Shown: positions 35,314 through 48,900 of the stretch, piece after piece
Layout: each line of letters opens with the position of its first letter
Numbering within the stretch: the first letter of the stretch is position 1
From: Anisus vortex
Lineage: Eukaryota > Mollusca > Gastropoda > Planorbidae
Assembly: GCA_949126835.1 (NCBI GenBank)
Contig: OX421496.1
Span: 24,327,844-24,391,843, forward strand
Reading direction: 5' to 3'
DNA: 64,000 nucleotides
The notes under the pieces: model-generated
The model's input: only the letters and a program-made list of their open reading frames with translations
Database searches by the model: none
Told to the model about the DNA's origin: nothing
Position numbers and translations under genes: made by a program

Positions 35314-38300
35314 GTTTTTGTTTCAAAAGAAAATGGTTAGGTTAGTAGTGGAATCAATGTTTTAATCTTGAGTATTGTTCTACTAACCTATTGTCAGAAA
35401 ACTCAAATGTTTAGATGTTTTAATTATTTTAATCCCTTAGCCAAACCAAAAAATAAAAATGTAAACAATCATAATCATAGCTGTATTTAAATTGAAAATA
35501 AAAGTTGTACAAATAAAATAAAAATCTAGTAATGCTGAAATGGGTTAAAAAAAAAGAACTGTTTCTAAATGTAAGGTAGCTTTATGAAATCTCTCTAACT
35601 TTGAAACATATTTTTATCTGGATTTGAACTCAAGCCCAAAACAATATTAGTATTAGGAGCAATACAGCATTAGATTGTCTCCCCAAGGATCACAAGTTAA
35701 AGGGTAAGGGTTTAACATATCAGTTCTCCAAGAAAAGTAAGGAAAAGCAATGGAACTTTGAATATCTTTATGAGCCCAACATCTTTATGATCAGCAGCGA
35801 GAAGTTTACTACGTCGGGTGAAAAGTTGTGTTCATTAAAATAAACTCTCTTACTCTTACAATTACTAAGAAAAAAGTGTATATAGTGGCAGTAGAAAAGA
35901 AAAACTTAAAAGTTTATTTGCTTTTATAAAGTAGTAGATGACTAATGACTGTGTGAAATGATTGTATACTAATTGTAAACTACAATGTAAATAGAGCTAA
36001 CATTATGTAAAGTTTTAAAAAAATAATGCTACAATAAAGTCTCTTTATTTCTACAATTCTTTTTGCACAGAAAGCATCATAAGAACAAAGTGACTTGTTT
36101 ATTGGTAAAGATATATTTTAACAAAAGTGTACTGTGTACAGCTAAATTCATGTACCGGTACTGAAATGTTACAAATCAATGATTTAAAAAGTCTTCCTAT
36201 CAAATCTACACAATGTATAATATTATATACATCAACAAATTATAAAATTTAGTCTAAAATTTATAATAACCAGTAAAAGCAAAACAAAATTTTCATTTTA
36301 CAATAACAAAATATAATAAGGATAATAAAAATACTTTTACTGTAACAGATTTCAATTTTTTAAAACATAGATAAAGATTAACAGTTTACTGATTGAAGTG
36401 AAATAAAAAAAAAAGGGGCAGGAAGGGGGTGAAGTTGAAAGTAACATATTTTTACAGTGGGACTATTGTACATGGCTGAATAGGTCATCTCATTGTAAAG
36501 CTTTTTTAAAAAAAAAATATCCCCACAGGAATGTTGAAATACATATGCCTGGATGCGGGCAATAAATAAAGTAATACACATGAACACAAAAAAAAAATAT
36601 TTAAAAATTGTATAATTGTTTCCTGATACAGGTTGCCCCACTCCTTTAGGGCTTTGATGTTTTTCTTTGAGATCACATTGTAACAACCATTTCTAATGCC
36701 AATATAAACTGGGAAATTTCTCTCAGATGTAAACAAAAAAATACTCCTAAATATTATATTGTTGCATCATATGCAAATATTTGGTTTTGAACAACAAAAA
36801 AATGGGAATTGTTTATTATATTATCATAAAAGTAAAATAATTATTTCTTCTATTATGGCAAATTATAAAACTTAGAAGAAACATAAAAAAAAAAAATTAA
36901 TACTATTAATGTCAAATATAATGCAAAACATTTTGTATACGTAATGAGAAGGTATTATTTTAATTTAGTTTCTGTTGATTTCAAAAAATATAATTATCTT
37001 TTTTAACACCTTATACACACACACAAAAAAAAAGAAGAAAATTATTTCAACAAATTTTGTGTAAATCAAGACTTTAACACCACACTTTTAAACCCATTTT
37101 TACCATAATAAAACTTAAAATATAGAAGCAACAATAATATGCCAGCAATATGTTCTCAACAATATATAAATACTAATTGAAATGTTGATTTTAAAAAAGA
37201 CTAGATTTTAAAAAGTATATAATAAATGACATTCAAAAGCTCATTTGAAAAAAAATGATTGGTGGAGAGGGGGGGGGGGAGATGTCTCTAAAAAAATAAA
37301 TGTATATATTGACCTTTTGTCTAAAACTCTCACCAGCACAATGAATTTTTCTTATATTAAAATGTATTTGTTTATTTTTAAATAGTAATACACTATGATA
37401 GTAAAATTCTTCACTTCTATGATTTTTTTTACTGAGACAGATTTCAACTTGCTCTGACAAAAAGAAAAATGAATTAAAAACCAACTAACACATAAATGAT
37501 GCAAAATAATTATTAAAAAACATAGTAAGACAACAAAGACAAGGATTTTTTTCCCTCCAAATCGAAATCCTTTAAAATAAATATGATAAAACACAAAAAA
37601 AAGCATAAAATTATAAGTTGTAACATAAATTTTATAATTTTCATAAAACAACAGTTTTGCTTCAAAATACTAAAAGAATGTCACTCATAAAGTGAGTTAG
37701 TCAACTTGTAATTATGGCAATAAATAAAAATGAGTAAATAATGAAAATAAAAGTCAAGAAAATATCTTACTGGCATGCCATCACAGACGTGGACAATCAT
37801 AAATAGCATTTAATTGTTGTTTTTAACTCCATTCAAGAAAGACAATGTTTTTATACTTGATGAAATACTGACCTTTTGACAGAATTCTATCATTTCAAAT
37901 TTTAGAAGTTAAAATTAAATAGCAGGGTTCATATGCAAGTCTGTTAATATGGTAAATGGGATGTTTTTCCAAACCTGGAAAAAATCTTTAATTTTAAAAT
38001 AAATGTATTGAATTGCTTTATATAAAAGTTGTTTTTTTTAGACTAAATCAACATAACCACATGTTAATGACTATTATTTATTGTTCCTTAAAAAAAATCT
38101 ACACAGCTAGCAGCACAAGTTCTGTACTTTACTCTAGTCTTTTTTCTAGCAAATCTAGAATTAAAAATCACACCTCACAAAAAATTTTTCATCCTTAATA
38201 ATATTAAATATAAATTTTTAGGCTTTATCATTTAACAGACATCCTTTCAAAAATGTTGAACTTTAAAATTGTGTCTCTAGAGTATCACATGCCTGTTGGG

Positions 38301-39793
38301 TCTATATTTAACCAAACATTTTAGACAATTTTACTTGTGAACAGGAATAAGACTTGGGCATACTTGTTCCAAAATAATCTTTTGTAATGAAGTCAAAGGT
38401 CAAAATATTTCTGAGTATTTCTCTATTGATGTTTACTTTGTGTTTGTGAACAAATTTCATTGCGTAGTGAAAGGCATATACCATATACATGGACTGTAAT
38501 AAATACTGGAAAAACAAAGAATTACAACTTTAAAATATTAAAAGTGACATATATATATAAAAAAATTTAAGCTGAAAGAAAAACCCAGTAAAATCAGAGG
38601 CTTACTTAACAGTGTATTCTTGTTTTTTTTTCTACATTGTACACTGAATCAATTTGTTATTACTAATTGTTTTTATTTTTCATTTTAAATCAATATTTTT
38701 TTTATTCAAAATGTTTCACATCAAGCTGTACTATAAGTTTAGTATTTTAAGCTATCAAATATATATTAACCGGGTTCTTTTTTTTTTTCCAAAGTATGGA
38801 ATTTAAAAAAAAAAAAATCTGGAAAAGTCTCAAATTTTGTCACAGAAACTATATTTAAACAGTTTTGATAAATAAAACTCCAAACAGTCTTTAAATTACA
38901 AATTATGCAAAACAATTCTATTTTCAGATTTTGTTTAAACTATGAAAATGTTTTCTCAAACAAAACAAATCACAATGTTACAAAAATAAAAATAAAATTT
39001 AAACAATGGTAAATAACAAAAAATGAAAATCATTCACTCAATCTCTATCACAGCCAGCTATCCAAATTATGCTTTTCTGTTTTAGGGTCAATGCATGGGC
39101 TTTATGGTTTTTGTTTATAATTGCACTATACAAATTTATAAGGACAGATCATACACAACAACAAAAAAATAATTCTTTAGTGGTTTGCCCAGAAAATGTT
39201 ATTTGGAGTAAATATACATGACATATTCTTCTAGATCTAAGCCCAGCACTAAGTAAAAACACAGCTAGGCAAACTAAATATCTGTAGACAACAGTTTGCA
39301 TTGTCATCCAAGAAATAGAAATTTGTTTCTAAACCTTAACAGCCTGCGGATCAAATGGGTTTAGTCATCCATTGTTCACCTTTAAATATGACCTTGTTAC
39401 TAAACCTATTAAATCTTATTCTCATAGGTATAATGGTTTCTTTCTTATATTTGTTTTAAACTCTTTTGGGTTATCTTTAATGTTTAACGACTAGCACAAT
39501 ATAAACAATGCAAAACAAATTCAATGATTCATTTTAAAGAAGCAAACCACTATTGTCTTACTTGATAGTTCTATTGACCGTACAGCAGTGTCCTAAATTT
39601 AAATGATAGGCACACACACTGTGGATGCACATGTTATATGAAAGCAATATAATGTTGGAAAACATTTCAACTGTACCATTCAGTCACAACCTTATTTTTC
39701 TGTTCTTAGCAAAACCTAAATTTGTATCTTCCAAAATCTGAATACAGTGGCTAACAAATAAACAATACCTAATAAAACCAAATATACATTTCT

Positions 39794-39929
39794 CTATTTC
39801 TTCCTTTTCCAACAGTTTGGAAAAACTTTCTGAACCTGTTCTGCCTTTAAACGGGCATCTTCTTTCCACTTTAGGCGTTCATCATCCTTTAACTTGCTCC
39901 ACTCTTCACTGAGCTTAATACTTATCATC
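39794..39929 (-). CDS. Gene 2 terminal exon 8 (second half of HMG box)
   Basis: Acceptor GCCAG. It encodes [30 protein letters not shown] and the terminal PNCWKRKK, then TAG at 39794-39796. The CWKRK ending is the strongest link to HBP1. The open minus-strand frame at 39684-39869 is a shadow in another frame. Confidence 0.9.
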
Positions 39930-42900
39930 CTGGCAAAGAAAGTATCAAACTATGGTGACAAACAATTTTTAGCGTTGGAAAACAAAAGATATTTAACAAA
40001 CTAATCCACAGAAAAACCCATCTAATATAGTGTTGTTATCCAAGCAAGAGAAGTTTGTTGAAATTGTAATAGTCAACTTGTATTCACCAATAGTTAAAAC
40101 AACATATTTTTCTATTATATTTCTAAAGACTTTAATTTAAAAACGTCAATAGAAATAACTTGGGTAGTAAAAAAATACTTTTCTTCAAGCAGAATAGACA
40201 AATTTACCAGTTGTAAATAATGGTTCTAATTAAAACTCAAAAGAATGAAGATAAAAAAACGATAACTATTTTGTCAATTATTCACCTGTTATTTATATCC
40301 GGGTGTTGTTTTTTCAACTCAGCTCTGTAACGCTGAGCAAATAACATAAACCCATTCATAGGTCTCTTTGGCTTCTGTGATTCTGGTGGATGAAAGCTAC
40401 TGCCTGGTTTCTCTAATGCTTTTCTGGATTCGCTGCAGCTTTTCTAAAATTAATCATACAATCAAAATTATTTTTTTTATTGATTTCAGATCATTAATTT
40501 ACTTTAATTTAATTTAGAATTCCTAAACTTTACAAACAAATATAATATACTGGGATTTCTATGTATACAATGTCTTATTATTGACAAATAGTATGCGCAT
40601 ATATATGTAGTCCCAATGTAAGTTTTTTTTCATATTTCTTTTTTAAAGTACACGTAGAAATAACTATCAAATATTTTTTTTAAATCATTATTACGAGTTA
40701 AGGACTTCTTAATGATATAGTTACTAATTATTATTATGTTTAAAAAAAATTTTTTTAATGCAACCATGTCTATCATAGCGAAATTCACAAAGTTTAGTCA
40801 GTTTTCCTGAATTTCTGACCCTTAGGAACCGTTTAATAGTAACAAAATTAATAACATTGATTTTATTATCCTTTTTCTGTATTTTTGTTAATTCCCCCCC
40901 CCCCCCCTTCTAATCCACTAGCTGTTATAGATATGGACCAAAAAAAGCATTACTTTTTAAATATGTATTTATTTATTTTTCCCCTTATTTTGATTAAAAA
41001 AAAATTTTGAATAGAAGTTGTGCAAAGGTCATTGGTACAAAGATTAGAGTGATTATAGTTATAGGACTTATTTATAATCTCAAAAATTATTCTGTGAAGA
41101 TTGTAAAAATAATTTAAAATTTTAAAATTAAATTTTTAACAGTAATTAAACTAATAAACTTCATATGTAAAAAAAATAAATATACAAACTAGTAAGTTTA
41201 TACATAAATATGCAACTGACAAATATGATCACAATGAACAGAAAATACTATTATACAATAAGGCTGAAAAAATTTTTTTACGAACAGACCCTTTCCTTAG
41301 AATTACTTCCCCTTTGATCTCTGAAATTACAATAATTACCCTTTTCATGCTACTCAACACCATAACAGCTGATTTTTCAGGATCGTTGAAGAAAGACGAA
41401 GTTGAGCTAAGAGGAAAGAAAAATACAAAATAAATTCAGTTTATTGTTTGTACACTAATAGTTTAAAATTAGATTTTTTACAATTGAAATTAAAGCGATG
41501 GAAGGGGGGGGGGGGGGTCCTTTTACTTAGGTCCATAGCATAAAGATTTTGATAAATTCTTAGCTTTAAGATAAAACAATAAGTTAATAGTTCATCATAT
41601 TATTAAAAGGATAAAAAAAATTTTTTTCATAAACTTGTTGGGACAAACTTGCACTTACAAAGCAAATTGTAGAAAAATATATTTTCAATTTTATAATATG
41701 AGAAAATTTGGATACGTTCTAGCTTAGAATTCTAAACAAACACAAGCTAAAATTCCTGTCTGAACAAATTGAATTGTAGGGTGAGAGGCAGCTTTCACCA
41801 GTTTCAGAAACCACATCATGTCATAGTAGGGGATTTGTGGCCAGTACATTGCAAGCCACCTTTACCTTTGCCTCAACTAATATTAGGTACCCATCAGAGC
41901 TGGGTGGACTCGTGGATACCCTCCAGACCCGGGGATCAATCATAACCATAACCAGATTTTGAACCCAGGACCTTCAGTACGCCAGCTGCTCAGCCAACAA
42001 ACTAACATACATAGAATTTTTACTTTTAGTTTAGATACCTGCTCCTCCCTCCAGACCCCTGTAAAAGAGGACTCTGAGGGCCTGTAGCAATGGTGGCAAG
42101 TTCCATCAGACGCTCATGAGCTTCTGAGCTCGGTTCCTGTTTGGATGAACTTTCTGCTGTTTCTGAACTACCTGATGAAAGGATAATTACAATTACAAAA
42201 TGTACATTATAATATTCATTATACTTATTTAAACCATTTTATCTCTTTTACTGAGTTGTCAAGAGACGTTAGTAAAAAAACATATTAAAGTTTACAACAA
42301 AAAGAAAGATAGCTCTTCTGTATTCACTCTATCTATTGGCACACTTTTGTAATTTCATTGATACTTTTACACATCTTACTCAATCCCAGAGGCAAATATA
42401 TTGTTATGTAATTATTATTAAATTATTATTATAGAACCCAAGCTAACACGAGCTAATCAAGGTAAAGTGATACTTTAAATTCAATATGGTCAATTTAGTG
42501 TGAGTGTGATGACTGGAACAATATACACTTATATGTAAAATGTTTCATTACCACAACACCATTATTTCCCTGCGTGTTTTAGAGGTATATAAATAGAGCA
42601 ATGTTTGAAATAGTATTGTATGCTCAGTTAAATTATAAGTGTTGTAAAGGCAATATCTTGATATTAGTATTTAAGGGTTAATATGTTCTAATGACAGCAT
42701 GCAGGGTTGCTAAAGTAAATATCATGGCTTTCAAATACAGATTTCACCAGGTGTTTTTTTTTAGCCAGGTCTGGCTAGTACAGGCTACAACCAAATAGAA
42801 CTTCAGTCTTATGATAGTCAAAGATTGTGGCATAGAAATGTAAAGTTTGATCAGTTCAATAAGGCATGACCAGGACAAAGGAGATACAGAACCTAACATA

Positions 42901-45900
42901 TGACTGTCATTGATTATAATCGTTTAACTTAAAGATCGCTAATAAATTCTACATTTTTAGGCAATCTTTTTAACTTGATTAGAATATTATAATGAGAAAT
43001 TTCAAACATAAGAAAATGCAAATATGATTAAAATTTTATAGAATTGTACTTAAATGAAATAAATCGGATTCTTTTCACCCAAACAAAATTGATTTTACTC
43101 TTTTGATCCAATACTAATAATAACCAAGTAAAAAACCTTTCAACCTTTACAGGAGAGCGGGGAGAAATGAGACAACTCTTTGGAAAGAATAAATATTGTA
43201 ATCAGGTTAATAATAGGCAAGTCTTTTTATTTAACAAAATGCTGAATTGCCGGGCATTACCAGTGGAAAAAAATACATAGGCCTAGACCTATATAGCTAC
43301 ATATAAAAATTTTATTAAGTACACTAAACAGAAATATATAATAATTTTACAAATATAATTATTATTTATTTACTGAAAAAATTCAAGAAAGTACTGTACC
43401 ATATATACTCATGTACAAGTCACACTTTTTAAAACCATAAAAACACCTTCTCCCCGACCTCCCCTACAAATTAAAATGGTAATATTTTTTGGCATTTTTA
43501 GATCATCAATAAAGTTTTGTTACCAGTGGTTGAAGAAGGAGCCAGAGCCAGTCCACCTCGGCATCTTTTTCGTTTCTTATGGTACTTTAATCCGTTAGCG
43601 CTTAAGATACAAAAAAATTACATTATTTCACTATTTTAAACACTAATTAATATTAGAAAATATATTTTACTCTTAAATATGTTGTTTGACAATTACCTTT
43701 TAAACGATTTATGACACATATCACAAGTAAAGCTTTCATTATCTGAAGAATGTGTCTTTAAATGATAGCGATAACCGGGCCCCGACATTAGTGCGCGCCC
43801 ACAATGTGGGCATACTCTTTCCTGTCGAGTTACGTTGTATGTTGTCAACTGCTGTTGATATTCTTTCATGCGCTGTGATTGGACATGTTTTCTTTTGGAG
43901 CTCTGCTCACATAGAATATAAAATATATATATATATATATTTTATCAATTATCAAAAACAAACATAAATAAATATAATATATTAAATAACTAAGAATAAA
44001 AAATGTGTACTAGTAATAAAAAAACTATTGTGAGATGACACCAGCTGCTTCATTAAATTGAAGTACAAATTTAATCATCTATATTTTGCCCAACTGCTAG
44101 AAAACACGCTTATTTAATTTATTTTCAAATCTCCATTAAGTAAAAAAACTTTTTAAGAAAGTGCTGACACTCTCACAACTAATTTTTAAAATTGAAAGTA
44201 TAAATAATTCAATCGCTTTGGAGGAAGTGTATTGATATTAAGTATTAAAAGCTCAAAATGTAGGCCTATAATCACAACTCACAATCAAACAAAATAATAA
44301 CTAGGCTTGTTAATCATGATTATTAAGCACAAATACAACACATTTTTAGTATATTACAATCACTATGTGCACTAATAATTATCTCAAAAAATGAAGAGAT
44401 GTATCTATGAATGCCATTCAAAGTGATATTAAGATTTCAATAAATCCAATAAAATATGAAGACAAAGTGTCAAAAACATTAAATGTTTCCTTACAAAGAC
44501 TGACAAAATTCAAAATTTAACTCTACCTACAATAGAAATGAGAATGGAAACACAGTTAAAAGATAGTGTTTTCTAAATATTCAATAAGAAATTGTAATAA
44601 TGGAATGCACAGATTTATTACTTTGGTCTCGCTTCCAGTCTTTCATATCATTATACAATTTAGAATACTACAATTCCGGGTAAAATTGTTAAGTCAAATG
44701 TATTAAGTCAAACATTTACAGCAATCTCTATCTGTGTTTTAGCAGCTTCTAGAATGGGTGGAGCACCATCTGTTGTGTCACCATCCTCTTCATCATCATT
44801 GTTATTATCATCTCCACCAGCTTCTAGCTTTCCATTTCCACTGTACTTATCTCCTGACAATATGGACACTGCTATTTTTAAGCCATCCTCCTGAAATATA
44901 ACGTGGGACTGCTATTATTTTCATTTCAAGTTTTTGCAGCTGTTATTTAAGTTCAGCAACATTTCTGTCTGCATTAAAGAGAACCTGTAAAACTGACAAA
45001 AAGTGTTTCAAGTAACCTGTTTGGTAACAAAAAATGATAACGTTTTTTTAATTGCTTGATTCGTTATTCCACTATAGTAGATTATAAAGAAAATAAAAAT
45101 GTATTTAACAGTGCTCAAATATTTACAGTAAGAGCCAGTAGAATATGTCTTTTGATTGTTCACAGGAAATATTTAACTCAATAACTAACAAGAAACTGAT
45201 ACCAGTATCTTATTTAATAAATTTGTTGTTCACTTTCATTTGGAACTATCTATATTGTCAATATAACTTTAATTTGTTCCAGATCTGCATATTTTTTAAA
45301 GAATATTTTTGTGTTTGCAAAGTCATAGTGCAATAAATTATATGTAAACATAACCATCAGATGTCAACTTACTTTCTTGGTTAAGAATAACCTAAGATGA
45401 ACCATATATTAAATAATGTTATATAAATATGATAAATCATTATTTTGTAGAATTCATTTTTTTTAAAATTATAAATGAGCATCGGAGATCAACAATAAGC
45501 ATTACAGCAAAACAACATTTTCATAAAAAAATTAAAACCTATTGACGCAAATACACAAGGCAAACGCTAGCCAAGAGGTAAGGAGAAAACAAAAGGCAGA
45601 CAACCAATCACAAGCACAAATATATTTATATGTGTATGTCTATAACGGACATGCAAGTTCTTCTTCTGCTTTACTTTTCACTTTAGCTTCAGGGTTCCCA
45701 AAAGTTTGGACCAAATAAATTCAGGACATTTTTTAAGAAAAAAGCATCCTGAAATTGAAATGTACCAATGAAATAATGCTAAAAGAACCGTTAACTAAAA
45801 AGAACTAACAAATTAAACAGTGGAGACTAGTGAAGGAACCAGAACAAAATGAACATTGTAAAATCAAAACATATAGAATAGCAGTCACTATAACACTATA

Positions 45901-48900
45901 ACTTTTCACAGGGAACATCTGTAAATAATTAACGTTAAAAAAGAAGAAAGGATAAACAAATGTCTCTTGACAATGTTATTTTTTTTTATAACTTGCAATT
46001 TTTAGTTGCTCTGACATTCTTTACAAAAATTTCATCAGATTTTTCATTAGCTGCATTTTACACACAAACTTTATATTAAAAAAACAACACAAAATAACAA
46101 CACAGATGCAAACCAGACCAGATCTAGTCAAACATTATTTCTTTTTGAGATTTTTTTTATTAAATTTTATTACATTTACAAGTAAACCTATATATTTTTA
46201 TTAATTTTTTTTTAAAGTTCAGTCTGAATAGCAACAAACATTGCAAATATTATCTTTATTGATTAGATGCATGCTACGCACAACACCTTGTCTAGCATGA
46301 CATCAAACTATGGATAGGGGGGGGGGGGGGGGCAAGAAAGAGGAGGAAAGGCTAGGTACCATCTACACCAGACACAAGGTGGGGATGTTGCAAGAATAGC
46401 TTTTATAGCAGTGGTTCCCAAACTTTTTTAGGCCGCGAGCCCTTTATACAGTTTCTCATGCTTTTGCGACCCCCCCCCCCCCCCCCAAAAAAAATATATA
46501 AAAAATTAATAATAATAAATAACTTCGTCCCTACTTTGTTACTGCATTTTGCAACTGTTATGAATTGTAAAAAAAGCATTAAAAAAGATAAAAATGATTA
46601 CATCAAAAACCTGGCAGCAGAGGCAGAAACAGCAGCATCTAAGGGAAACATAAAAGAGTTGTACAGTATAACAAAGAAATTAGCAGGCAAATTCCAGCAA
46701 CAAAATAAACCCATCAAAGACAAAGAAGGTAATAAGCTAACAAATGCAGAAAAGCAGGAAGAGAGATGGGTAGAATATTTCAAAGAACTCTTAAACAGGC
46801 CTTCTCCCCTTAATACCCCAGATATTCAACCAGCTGAGAGAGACCTAGAGATAGACTGTAATAGACCTACTAAAGAAGAAATAAAAAATGCAATAAAAAC
46901 GCTAAAGAATGGGAAGGCTGCTGGACCTGATGGAATACCAGCAGAAGCAATTAAAGCAGACATTGAGTTATCAACTAACGTACTATACAACATTATTGGA
47001 AACATATGGGAAAAAGGAGAACTACCAAAGGACTGGAGAGAGGGATATCTAGTAAAGCTTCCAAAGAAAGGGGATCTTACAGATTGCTCTAACTATAGAG
47101 GGATTATGTTGCTATCAGTACCAGGAAAAGTTTTAAATAGAATAATACTGGAAAGGATAAAGAAAGCAGTTGATGGTCTTCTACGGGACGAGCAAGCAGG
47201 CTTTAGACAAAACAAATCATGTCTTGACCCAATAGCTGCTCTTCGTATTATAATTGAACAATGCACAGAATGGAATGCTAGCCTATATATCAATTTCATA
47301 GACTTTGAAAAAGCCTTTGATAGTGTCGACAGAGAAAATCTATGGAAACTGTTGCGCCACTATGGTATTCCTCAAAAGCTAACTGACCTAATTAAAAACA
47401 CCTATCACAATATGAGATGTCGAATCATTCATGATGGAAAACTAACAGAGGCATTTGAGATAGAGTCAGGAGTTCGACAAGGCTGTCTACTTTCACCATT
47501 CCTCTTTTTACTGGTAATAGATTGGGTCATGAAGAATACTACAGAAAACAGAAAAAATGGAATCCAGTGGACCCTGTTTAAACAGCTTGAAGATCTAGAC
47601 TTTGCAGATGACATAGCCCTATTAGCTCAAAGCCATAAGCAAATGCAAGAAAAAACTGCAATACTAGATTCCTGGGCACAACAGCTAGGACTTAAAATAA
47701 ATGATAGAAAGTCCAAGATAATGAGAATAAACTCCAAAAGTACTGATGTAGTGGAAGTAAGAGGAAGGGTGCTGGAAGAAGTAGACAACTTCACATATCT
47801 AGGAAGTATAGTTGACAAGGAAGGGGGATCTGGAACAAATATTAAAGTAAAGATACAAAAAGCAAGAGTAGCCTTTGCTATGCTAAAAAATATCTGGAAA
47901 ACAAAACAAATTAGAACCAAAACTAAATTAAGAATCTTTAATTCTAACGTAAAATCTGTCTTACTGTATGGCTCAGAAAGTTGGAGATTAACAAAGGGGG
48001 ATTTGAACAAACTACAAACTTTTGTGAATGGCTGTCTACGTAGAATAATGGATATCAAATGGTATGACAAAATTACAAATGCAACTGTGTGGGAAAGGAC
48101 AGCACATATTCCAGTAGAACAAGAAATACAAAAAAGGAGATGGAGATGGATAGGCCACACATTGAGGAAACCAACGACAAATTTGACTAGGCAAGCTCTT
48201 TCGTGGAATCCCCAAGGTGCAAGACGAAGAGGTAGACCAAAGAACACCTGGCGGAGGGAAGTAGAAAAGGATGTGCAGGTCATCGGGAGAACTTGGAAGG
48301 AGCTAGAGAAGATAGCCAGAGACAGAAGGACATGGAAAGAGATTGTTGATGGCCTATGCTCCACTAGGAGTTGATAATGGCGAAGAGAAGAGAGAGATGA
48401 ATTGTAATGTAAATATCTAATGTGCAGGATGTATTTTTATTGTCACAAAATGAACCTGATTAAAGCATAGCGATTAATCATAAAAAATAAAAACAACATA
48501 AAAACACATGTAATTAAATATTGCAAGATACCAGTATAGGCTTAGGCCTATATATCTAATTACAACACGAACGTCAGCTATTGTGATGGTTGACATTGCT
48601 TATTTCTTATCGGTTCAGACATTCTCGGGACAGTCTTTGCAAGCAGAGCATCTCCAACAATAAGTCTACTGTGTTTAGACTTGATAACCAACAAAGTGGA
48701 AAAGCATGTTTACTAAGATATTTTGTTGCAAATGGAAGAAATTGGCGCAGCACATTCTCACCCAAAATAGTTTATGACTGCAAATATTTCATCCAGAATG
48801 TTGTGCCTGGCATTATAGAGAAATCAGTTCTCTCTGCATCGTTAATACACTCAATGAACTCCTTTGTGCTTTCACAGGAACATCTTTGAATGCGAATGAG

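Larger units (their letters stand above)
30961..39793. other. Convergent non-coding region between gene 1 and gene 2
   Basis: This AT-rich DNA lies between the two converging stop codons and may contain long 3' UTRs of either gene (many AATAAA on both strands). It contains the small tandem repeats listed separately, an AT dinucleotide run at about 32498-32524 and G homopolymers near 31457 and 37269. Frames of up to about 100 codons on either strand are low-complexity and match nothing I know. Confidence 0.5.

Noticed and set aside
36378..37651. Overlapping minus-strand frames of 76-102 codons
   Set aside because: Phe/Ile/Tyr/Lys-rich low-complexity translations of AT-rich DNA; no splice logic or recognisable motif.
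37924..37990. CAGGGTTCATATGC resembling the end of the 45690 element
   Set aside because: Only one end with a few matching bases; no partner end or target duplication found.
39684..39869. 61-codon minus-strand frame ([15 protein letters not shown])
   Set aside because: It is a shadow frame of the HMG-box terminal exon, which reads in another frame with matching splice phase.
41982..41996. Functional tRNA gene
   Set aside because: A- and B-box-like sequences occur, but no cloverleaf or CCA-side stem closes; the context is a SINE body.
46458..46571. Proline-rich N-terminus of the LINE frame
   Set aside because: It is hAT terminal sequence with a C17 run; the LINE begins at 46571 after its target duplication.
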